Under the pieces are notes generated by a model. It was given only the letters and a program-made list of their open reading frames with translations. It was not told where the DNA came from and did not search any database. Of a stretch of DNA of 64,000 nt, positions 55,687 to 64,000 are shown in pieces (the first letter of the stretch is position 1; every line of letters starts with the position of its first letter). A program made the position numbers and the translations under genes. The stretch is from Pseudonocardiales bacterium (lineage in GTDB: Bacteria; Actinomycetota; Actinomycetes; Mycobacteriales; Pseudonocardiaceae), in contig JAHEXI010000004.1 of NCBI GenBank assembly GCA_023252195.1, forward strand, positions 248,001 through 312,000, written 5' to 3'.

Positions 55687-56133
55687 TCAGCTTACGACCT
55701 GCACGACCTGGCCAACCGACAGCTTGTTGAAGAATGTGGTCGCAGCGGTGTGGCTGAGATGAATGCACCCGGCTGATGCCTTGCTGAGGCTGCCCTCATG
55801 AAAAGCGATACCGGTGTTGGTGAAGAACACCGAGTAGGGCATAGGAGCATTGTGAAATTCCGAACTACGGTGATTCTTGTCTTTCCACAACACGTGGAAC
55901 ACGCCGGGAGGGGTTCGCTGACCCGGCTTGCCGGAGGTGATCGCGGTGGGTCCGTAGGTGACCTGACCACCGCTCATAAGCCAAGCCTGGTGACTGCTGA
56001 GACTGATACAGGCCGATGCGGACGCTCCGCACGGCGCGGCAGCCGACTGGGCGGCGGCCGCTATCGCGGGAGTGAACACCGCGCATCCGGCGGCCATGCT
56101 GAGCGATATCACGGCGTGGCGAAAGAAACGCAT
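55687..56133 (-). CDS. Secreted L,D-transpeptidase (YkuD domain), paralogue
   Basis: A 148-residue exported protein. A signal peptide (HAVISLSMAAGCAVFTPAIA) is followed by the YkuD domain (ACISLSSHQAWLMSGGQVTY, ITSGKPGQRTPPGVFHVLWK) with the active site HEGSLSKASAGCIHLSHTAA. ATG 56133 is preferred (GAGGGGG upstream) over an earlier start at 56205. It shares FHNAPMPYSVFF and the overall length with 40822-41289, so the two arose by duplication. CCTCGG/CCGAGG (56145-56159) forms a small hairpin in its leader. Confidence 0.85.
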   Translation of the reverse strand: MRFFRHAVISLSMAAGCAVFTPAIAAAAQSAAAPCGASASACISLSSHQAWLMSGGQVTYGPTAITSGKPGQRTPPGVFHVLWKDKNHRSSEFHNAPMPYSVFFTNTGIAFHEGSLSKASAGCIHLSHTAATTFFNKLSVGQVVQVVS

Positions 56134-56396
56134 CACAGAGACCCCCTCGGTAACCGAGGATAAGCCTACCGCTGCGACACAGTCCGTACGTAGTGTGTTA
56201 TTCACTAGTTACGCGTGACCCGGCCGGCCCCGGTCGGGGGGAGGGTGTCCGGTTCCCGCCGGGTCCGACGCGCCCGCCCGTCAGCTTCGGCGGCGGGCGG
56301 TGCCTCCCGGATGAATCACCCGAAAGAATACCGATAAGGACGCAGTTGCGGCCGATCGGTTGCCTAGCGCAGAGGGCCGATTCGTGATCGGATTCA

Positions 56397-57014
56397 GTGG
56401 TGAACAGCGATGTGTCCGACACCAGCCCAGACGCCGACGCGGGCCACGGTGCCACCGCCCGCACCCAGCCCTGGTTTGATGATCTGCCGATCAGTATGGA
56501 TGCCGTCACACTGGAGCAGGACATCGAGTTACACCCGCAATGCCGGCCGCTCGCGCCACTGCTGGGGGTCTGGCGCGGCGAGGGTCTGGCGCAGTACCCG
56601 TCGCTGCTCGGCGAGTTCCGCTACGGCCAGCAGATCACCTTCGCCCATGATGGCAGGCCGTTTCTGGTCTACGAGGCGCGAGCCTGGCTGCTGGACTCAT
56701 CCGGTGCGGTGTTGCGCCCGGCGGCCCGTGAAGTCGGGTGGTGGCGGGTGGACGAGGAGGAGACCATCGAGGTGGTGCTCGCGCATATGTTCGGCATCTG
56801 CGAGATCTACTACGGTGGTCGAACCGGCGAGACGGCGTGGGAGCTCGAATCCGACGCCATCACCCGGACAGACACCGCCCGCGAGACGACCGCGGCGGCA
56901 CGGCTGTACGGCATCCTGGAAAATGGTGACCTCGTCTACGCCGAAGAACGCGCCCTGCGTGGCCTACCCCTACAGCCCCACCTCTCAGCTCAACTGGCAC
57001 GCATCGCCGGTTGA
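56397..57014 (+). CDS. Nitrobindin-like heme-binding beta-barrel protein
   Basis: A 205-residue protein. The first 40 residues are disordered. LAPLLGVWRGEGLAQYPSLL has the GxWxGxG signature of the nitrobindin/FABP-like family. FRYGQQITFAHDGRPFLVYE and WWRVDEEETIEVVLAHMFGI are barrel strands. In nitrobindins a His near the C-terminus binds haem and the protein reacts with NO or peroxynitrite; here a candidate is in LPLQPHLSAQLARIAG. The start is GTG 56397 or GTG 56400. Confidence 0.8.
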   Translation: MVNSDVSDTSPDADAGHGATARTQPWFDDLPISMDAVTLEQDIELHPQCRPLAPLLGVWRGEGLAQYPSLLGEFRYGQQITFAHDGRPFLVYEARAWLLDSSGAVLRPAAREVGWWRVDEEETIEVVLAHMFGICEIYYGGRTGETAWELESDAITRTDTARETTAAARLYGILENGDLVYAEERALRGLPLQPHLSAQLARIAG

Positions 57015-57203
57015 ACCCGGGGTCCGGGATCGCGATTCGGGTCCGAATGGCGATCGGCGCCCTGGCTGCAACCGCGATTCGGCTCCGAATGGCGGTCCGG
57101 CTGGTGTATGGAGCCTGCGCCCCGCTGAACGCGGTGGAGTGGCGAAATGGCCCGCGCCAGTGCGACCTATCCTGTGGGGGTCCCGCGATCGCAGGGAGGA
57201 TCG

Positions 57204-58211
57204 GTGAGCGAAGTCTGGTTGGGTGATATCCGCCTGCGCAACCGGCTGGTCACCTCGTCGAGCCTGCTCGGTTATGGCGCCCCCGACCCGGGTCTGGTGC
57301 CGTACGGGATGAGCCCGATCTCCCGGTTCGTGCCGCTGCAGCGGTTCGGCGCGGTCACCACCAGGACCCTGACGGTGCAGCCCCGCGACGGGCACTTCAC
57401 CAACCGCACCGATTGGCCGCTGCACGCGCTGCCCGGCCTGCTGCGCCGTTACGCCACGGTGCTGCGGGGCGTCGACGGCGGCTGGATCAACGCCTTCGGT
57501 TGGTGCAACGTCGGGATCGAGGCTTACCTGCGCGACTACTACCCGCGCACCCGCGACCAGAACACCATCATCTCAGTGGGCGGGTTCGCCGCCGAGGAGT
57601 TCGTCGCACTGGTCGACGCGGTGAACGCGGCGGTGCCCACCGGCGCGATCGCGGCCGTGGAGTTCAACGTGTCCTGCCCGAACGTCGATCACGATTTCGA
57701 ACCGATCCTGGACGGGGTACTCGCCGACGCGGTGCCCGCCAGTAGACACCCGGTGATCCTCAAGCTGTCGCCGGACCGGGATTACGTCGGGCACGCCCGC
57801 CGTGCCGCCGCCGCCGGAGTCTCGGCGCTCACCGCGATCAATACCGTGCGCGCGCTGCGGCTGAACCCGCGGACTGGCCAACCGTTGTTGGCCAACCGCT
57901 ACGGCGGTCTGTCCGGCCGGGCGGTGAAGCCGATCGGGTTGCGGGTGGTGGCCGAGCTGCGCGACGCGGGGATCACGTTGCCGGTGATCGCGACCGGGGG
58001 AATCAGGACCCTCGACGACTGCCGGGAGTATTTCTGGGCCGGTGCGGACGCAGTGAGCCTGGGCAGTGCCAGCTGGCTGGCGTCCTATCCCGGCTACGTG
58101 CTGGCGCCGCTGTGGGGCTGGCGGATTCGCTCGATCCTCAGAAGGATCGAGCTCGTGAGTGGCAAACAGTGTTATGACACTGTTTGCCACTCACGAGGCG
58201 GCCATGGCTGA
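57204..58211 (+). CDS. Dihydroorotate dehydrogenase-like flavoprotein
   Basis: A TIM-barrel flavoenzyme of about 335 residues. [20 protein letters not shown] is the DHOD signature with its catalytic region, [20 protein letters not shown] binds FMN phosphate, and [20 protein letters not shown] followed by [10 protein letters not shown] is the FMN-binding end. The N-terminus ([20 protein letters not shown]) is unlike classical PyrD, so it may be a paralogue or a pyrimidine/other reductase. GTG 57204 has GGGAGG upstream. The last 15 residues ([17 protein letters not shown]) come from the palindrome at 58152, and its stop overlaps uvrC by 8 nt. Confidence 0.78.
   Translation: MSEVWLGDIRLRNRLVTSSSLLGYGAPDPGLVPYGMSPISRFVPLQRFGAVTTRTLTVQPRDGHFTNRTDWPLHALPGLLRRYATVLRGVDGGWINAFGWCNVGIEAYLRDYYPRTRDQNTIISVGGFAAEEFVALVDAVNAAVPTGAIAAVEFNVSCPNVDHDFEPILDGVLADAVPASRHPVILKLSPDRDYVGHARRAAAAGVSALTAINTVRALRLNPRTGQPLLANRYGGLSGRAVKPIGLRVVAELRDAGITLPVIATGGIRTLDDCREYFWAGADAVSLGSASWLASYPGYVLAPLWGWRIRSILRRIELVSGKQCYDTVCHSRGGHG
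58152..58197. repeat. Palindrome, copy 3 of the dispersed family
   Basis: Arms 58152-58172 (CTCGTGAGTGGCAAACAGTG...) and 58177-58197 are perfect complements around TATG. The copy encodes the end of the DHOD-like protein and ends 6 nt before the uvrC start. Confidence 0.88.
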
Positions 58212-60183
58212 TCCCGCCAGGTATCGTCCGGCGCCGGGGACGATCCCCGACGGGCCGGGGGTGTACCGGTTCCGCGACGAGCACCGCCGGGTGATCTACG
58301 TTGGCAAGGCGAAGAGCCTGCGCAGCCGGCTGAACTCCTACTTCGCCGACCTGTCCGGTCTGCACCCACGCACCCGGCAGATGGTCACCACGGCGGCGTC
58401 GGTGGAGTGGACGATGGTCAGCACCGAGGTCGAGGCGCTGCAGCTGGAATATAACTGGATCAAGGAGTTCGATCCCCGATTCAACGTCCGGTATCGCGAC
58501 GACAAGTCCTATCCGGTGCTGGCGGTAACGCTCAACGAAGAGTATCCCCGCCTGCAGGTTTACCGCGGGCCCCGAAAGCGCGGCGTCCGGTACTTCGGGC
58601 CATACGCGCACGCCTGGGCGATCCGGGAGACGCTCGACCTGCTCACCAGGGTGTTTCCGGCCCGGGTGTGCTCGGCGGGGGTATTCAAGCGGCACGGTCA
58701 GATCGGTCGACCATGCTTGCTGGGCTATATCGATAAATGCTCAGCGCCGTGCGTAGGTAATGTCACCGCCGAGCAACATCGCGCCATCGTCGATGATTTC
58801 TGCGATTTCCTGTCCGGCCGGACCGACAAGATGATCCGCCGGTTGGAGCGGGAGATGGAGATGGCCGCCGCCGAGCTGGAGTTCGAGCGCGCCGCTAGGT
58901 TGCGTGACCATCTGGGAGCGTTGTGCCGGGCGATGGAGAAGCAGGCGGTGGTGCTCGGTGACGGCACCGACGCGGACGTGATCGCCTTCGCCTGTGATGA
59001 GCTCGAGGCTGCGGTGCAGGTGTTCCACGTTCGGGGCGGACGGGTCCGTGGCCAGCGGGGCTGGGTGATCGAGCGGGTCGAGCAGGTGGACCTGGTCAGC
59101 CAGTTCCTGACCCAGTTCTATGGGGAGCAGGCCGCGTTGGCCGAGGCTGCGGATGACGCTATGCAGCCGGTGCCGCGTGAGGTGCTGGTGCCCGAACTAC
59201 CCGAGGACGCCGACATCCTGACCGAATGGCTTTCCGGGCTGCGTGGCGCCCGGGTGGCACTGCGGGTACCGCAGCGGGGGGACAAGCGTTCGCTGGCCGA
59301 CACCGTGGCGCGCAACGCCGCGGAGGCCTTCGCGCAGCACAAGCTTCGCCGAGCCGGTGACTTGACCGCCCGCGCCGCGGCACTGCGTGAGATCCAGGAG
59401 CAGCTCGGCCTGGACACCGCCCCGCTGCGCATCGAATGCATCGACGTCAGCCACGTGCAGGGCAACGATGTGGTGGCTTCGCTGGTGGTCTTCGAAGACG
59501 GGCTGGCGCGCAAGTCCGACTACCGGCGCTTCGCGATCCGGGACGCGGCCGGTGACGGACACTCTGACGATGTGGCGAGCATCGCGGAGGTGGTCCGCCG
59601 GCGCTTCGCCCGCTATCTGCGGGACAACGAGCACGAGCAGCCGGGCTTGGACCCCGACACCGGACGTCCCCGCAAGTTCGCCTACCCGCCGAACCTGCTG
59701 GTTGTCGACGGCGGCCCGGCGCAGGTGGCCGCGGCGGCGCAGGCACTGTTCGAGCTCGGCGTGACCGATGTCGCGATCGCCGGGCTGGCCAAGCGGCTGG
59801 AGGAGGTCTGGTTGCCCGGCGAGGCCGATCCGGTGATCCTGCCGCGCACCAGCGAGGGTCTCTACCTGCTGCAGCGAGTGCGCGACGAGGCACACCGGTT
59901 CGCGATCAGATACCACCGGCAGAAGCGCTCAGTGCGGATGACGGCATCTGCGTTGGACGATGTGGCCGGGCTCGGGCAGACTCGGCGCACCGCGCTGCTC
60001 AAGCACTTCGGCTCGGTGCGCCGTATCCGGCAGGCCAGCGTGTCCGAGCTCACCGAGGTATCCGGGATCGGTCCGAGCACTGCGCGGGCGGTGCTCGCCG
60101 CCCTGGCCATCGCAGAGAACGATCTGGCGCTCGCGACGGAGCCGCCCGTCGGCGCCGAAAAAACCAATGGAGTAGCGCGGTGA
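58204..60183 (+). CDS. uvrC: UvrABC excision nuclease subunit C
   Basis: A 659-residue dual-incision nuclease of nucleotide excision repair. The N-terminal GIY-YIG domain is [20 protein letters not shown] with Arg in LRSRL, and a UVR motif region lies at about 200-235 ([20 protein letters not shown]). The RNase-H-like C-terminal nuclease domain contains [20 protein letters not shown] and [12 protein letters not shown], and two HhH motifs end the protein ([33 protein letters not shown]). ATG 58204 is used, since an earlier in-frame GTG lies inside the palindrome. rapZ overlaps by 4 nt. Confidence 0.96.
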   Translation: MADPARYRPAPGTIPDGPGVYRFRDEHRRVIYVGKAKSLRSRLNSYFADLSGLHPRTRQMVTTAASVEWTMVSTEVEALQLEYNWIKEFDPRFNVRYRDDKSYPVLAVTLNEEYPRLQVYRGPRKRGVRYFGPYAHAWAIRETLDLLTRVFPARVCSAGVFKRHGQIGRPCLLGYIDKCSAPCVGNVTAEQHRAIVDDFCDFLSGRTDKMIRRLEREMEMAAAELEFERAARLRDHLGALCRAMEKQAVVLGDGTDADVIAFACDELEAAVQVFHVRGGRVRGQRGWVIERVEQVDLVSQFLTQFYGEQAALAEAADDAMQPVPREVLVPELPEDADILTEWLSGLRGARVALRVPQRGDKRSLADTVARNAAEAFAQHKLRRAGDLTARAAALREIQEQLGLDTAPLRIECIDVSHVQGNDVVASLVVFEDGLARKSDYRRFAIRDAAGDGHSDDVASIAEVVRRRFARYLRDNEHEQPGLDPDTGRPRKFAYPPNLLVVDGGPAQVAAAAQALFELGVTDVAIAGLAKRLEEVWLPGEADPVILPRTSEGLYLLQRVRDEAHRFAIRYHRQKRSVRMTASALDDVAGLGQTRRTALLKHFGSVRRIRQASVSELTEVSGIGPSTARAVLAALAIAENDLALATEPPVGAEKTNGVAR

Positions 60184-61085
60184 CCGAGATCCAGCGCAGT
60201 AGCGAAACGCAGGGTGGTATCGAGGTCGCCGTCGTCTCCGGCCTGTCTGGCGCGGGTCGCAGCACGGCCGCGAAGGTGCTGGAGGACCTGGGTTGGTTCG
60301 TCGTCGACAACCTGCCGCCCGAACTGATCGCCACCATGGTCGAGCTCGGCGCCCGATCGCAAGGCGCGATAACCCGGGTCGCGGTGGTCATGGACGTGCG
60401 CAGTCGGGCATTCACTGACGACCTCGCCGCGGTGATCAAGGATCTGGACGCCCGCGGTTACCGGCCCAAAGTGCTCTACCTGGAAGCCACCGACGCGGTG
60501 CTGATCCGTCGCTTCGAGCAGGTCCGGCGCAGCCACCCGCTGCAGAGCGATGGCCGGCTGGCTGACGGGATCGCCGCCGAGCGGGCATTGCTCGCCCCAC
60601 TGCGCGACGAGGCTGACCTGGTGCTGGACACCACCGGGCTGTCCATACACCAGCTGCGGGCCAAGATCGAGCACGCGTTCGGTGGTGAATCCAGCACCCG
60701 GACCCGGATCACGGTGGTGTCCTTCGGTTACAAATACGGGCTGCCGATGGATTCCGACCTCGTGATCGACGTGCGATTTCTGCCCAACCCATTCTGGATC
60801 CCGGAACTTCGCGAGTTCACCGGTCTGGACGCCGATGTCCGCAACTATGTGCTGTCCCAGGAAGGCGCCGAGGAATTCCTGAACCGCTACCTCGAACTTC
60901 TGCGACTGATCAGCGGTGGCTACCGGCGGGAGGGCAAGCGGTACCTCACCCTCGCGGTGGGGTGCACCGGTGGTAAACACCGCAGTGTGGTCGTTTCCGA
61001 GGCGTTGGCCAGCCGGCTCAACCGCAACAGCGGAATCGACAAGATTACTGTCAAGGTCGTGCACCGAGACGTGGGACGCGAGTGA
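60180..61085 (+). CDS. rapZ: RapZ family RNA-binding nucleotidase
   Basis: A 301-residue protein. [20 protein letters not shown] is the Walker A loop (Arg in place of the usual Lys, as in other actinobacteria), [19 protein letters not shown] follows, and the C-terminal domain has [27 protein letters not shown]-type and [17 protein letters not shown] motifs. RapZ in E. coli controls amino-sugar synthesis through small RNAs; in actinobacteria the role is unclear. The gene overlaps uvrC and yvcK. Confidence 0.94.
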   Translation: MTEIQRSSETQGGIEVAVVSGLSGAGRSTAAKVLEDLGWFVVDNLPPELIATMVELGARSQGAITRVAVVMDVRSRAFTDDLAAVIKDLDARGYRPKVLYLEATDAVLIRRFEQVRRSHPLQSDGRLADGIAAERALLAPLRDEADLVLDTTGLSIHQLRAKIEHAFGGESSTRTRITVVSFGYKYGLPMDSDLVIDVRFLPNPFWIPELREFTGLDADVRNYVLSQEGAEEFLNRYLELLRLISGGYRREGKRYLTLAVGCTGGKHRSVVVSEALASRLNRNSGIDKITVKVVHRDVGRE

Positions 61086-62055
61086 CCCGCTCGGTCAAGG
61101 CCGTCGCGCTGGGCGGCGGCCACGGACTGTTCGCCACGCTGCTGGCGTTGCGAGCCATCACCGAGGACGTCACCGCGGTGGTCACGGTAGCCGATGACGG
61201 CGGCTCATCCGGGCGGCTGCGCCGGGAGCTGGGGATGCTGGCGCCCGGCGATCTGCGAATGGCGCTGGCCGCGCTCGCGGCCGACGACGGTGCGGCCGGC
61301 CGCTGGCGAGAAGTGTTCCAGCACCGCTTCGGCGGCACCGGCGCGTTGGCCGGACACGCCGTAGGTAACCTGGTGATGGCCGGGCTGCTGGAGGTACTCG
61401 GCGATCCGGTGGCGATGTTGGACGAGGTGTGTGCGCTGCTCCGAGTGACCGGCCGGGTACTGCCGATGACTGTCGAACCGCTCGATATCGAGGCCGATGT
61501 GGCTGGTCTCGACGGTGATGCTGATCACCCAGACCGGCTCAGCCGGATCCGGGGCCAGGTAGCGGTGGCCACTACGCCGGGTCGGGTGCACCGGGTGCGG
61601 CTTCGGCCCGAGCGGCCGCAGGCCTGCGCTGAGGCGGTCCGCGCGGTCGGTGCGGCTGATCTCGTGGTTCTCGGGCCCGGTTCATGGTTCACCAGCGTGC
61701 TACCGCATCTGCTCGTTCCCGGCTTGGCCAGCGCGCTGGTGAGCACCCAGGCGTGCCGGGTGCTGATCCTCAACCTCGTCCCGCAACCGGGGGAAACCGC
61801 GGGATTCTCCCCGGAGCAGTACTTGACTGTCTTGTGCGATCACGCGCCGCCCGGATTCACCGTGCACGCTGTGCTCGCCGATGTCGACGCTGTCGCGGCG
61901 CCCGCTCGGTTGCACCGGTGCGCAGCGGCGCTCGGTGGGCACGCGTACCTTGACCGGGTCGCCGACGACGGATCCACCGATCGCCACGATCCGGTAGCGC
62001 TGGCCGCAGCGCTGCGCCGGATACTGGTAGACGTGCAACGGGAGGAGAAGCGCCA

Positions 62056-62065
<10 letters not shown>
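61082..62065 (+). CDS. yvcK: YvcK/GlmR-like gluconeogenesis factor (CofD superfamily)
   Basis: A 327-residue protein. [20 protein letters not shown] is the nucleotide-sugar binding start, [20 protein letters not shown] and [20 protein letters not shown] follow, and [20 protein letters not shown] is the second signature. YvcK homologues bind UDP-GlcNAc and direct carbon into cell-wall precursors. GTG 61082 overlaps rapZ by 4 nt; whiA overlaps its end by 10 nt. Confidence 0.94.

Positions 62066-64000
<1,935 letters not shown>

Noticed and set aside
58159-58203. In-frame GTG giving UvrC an extra 15 residues ([15 protein letters not shown])
   Set aside because: These residues are encoded by the dispersed palindrome and are not part of the UvrC family; ATG 58204 gives the normal N-terminus.

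Overview
This is high-GC DNA from an actinomycete, most likely a Pseudonocardiales/Mycobacteriales-type genome. Three things point there: two F420-dependent (luciferase-like) oxidoreductases, the whiA-yvcK-rapZ-uvrC cluster, and several blocks whose order matches what is known from Mycobacterium. Those blocks are prfB-ftsE-ftsX-smpB, ctaD-serB, and pncB-clpS-DUF2017-mec-cysO-cysM-murI-MBL hydrolase-rph-rdgB. No species can be named from sequence alone.

Layout. 0-2 kb: two broken IS6-family elements. 2-6.1 kb: a lipoprotein, then a minus-strand three-gene operon made of an EgtD-like amino-acid methyltransferase, an MTQ2/HemK-like methyltransferase and a CDGSH/heme-oxygenase-like diiron protein. 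6.3-10.2 kb: a MacB-type ABC exporter (ATPase, permease, adaptor) closed by a perfect long palindrome. 10.3-16.3 kb: mostly minus-strand accessory genes (beta-helix lipoprotein, unknown protein, SixA-like phosphatase, MshC/CysRS-like ligase), plus DUF309, rhodanese and an F420 oxidoreductase. 16.5-21.7 kb: PadR regulator, then the housekeeping run prfB, ftsE, ftsX, smpB, an amidohydrolase and tmRNA. 21.7-29.9 kb: an accessory island starting at the tmRNA 3' end. It holds a YefM/YoeB toxin-antitoxin pair, a helicase-nuclease interrupted by an in-frame stop, a HhH-GPD protein, an F420 oxidoreductase, an HEAGH metalloprotease-like protein, an orphan HicB, and GNAT and P450 fragments.

30-41 kb: cutA, an iron-import operon (lipoprotein, FTR1 permease, oxoprolinase-like protein) behind a possible IdeR/DtxR site, an Rpf/LysM cell-wall hydrolase, MFS and VIT transporters, a MauE/DsbA-type redox pair, tRNA-Ala, a potassium-channel-like protein with an odd filter, YciI and an L,D-transpeptidase. 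41.4-48.6 kb: ctaD, serB, cupin, DinG-like helicase, CGNR regulator, MOSC protein. 48.6-55.7 kb: NAD salvage (pncB), N-end-rule adaptor (clpS), and the CysO/Mec/CysM route to cysteine with murI, rph and rdgB. 55.7-64 kb: L,D-transpeptidase, nitrobindin-like protein, DHOD-like protein, uvrC, rapZ, yvcK, whiA and the start of gap.

The most distinctive features are three. (1) A dispersed family of roughly 46-52 bp palindromes (14463, 51577, 58152) sits exactly at gene 3' ends and rewrites the C-termini. One copy gives the sulfur carrier CysO an extension beyond its Gly-Gly. (2) The EgtD-like operon encodes a methyltransferase whose histidine-contacting Glu and Met positions appear to be Gly, paired with a putative diiron oxidase. 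(3) A helicase-nuclease island lies next to tmRNA.
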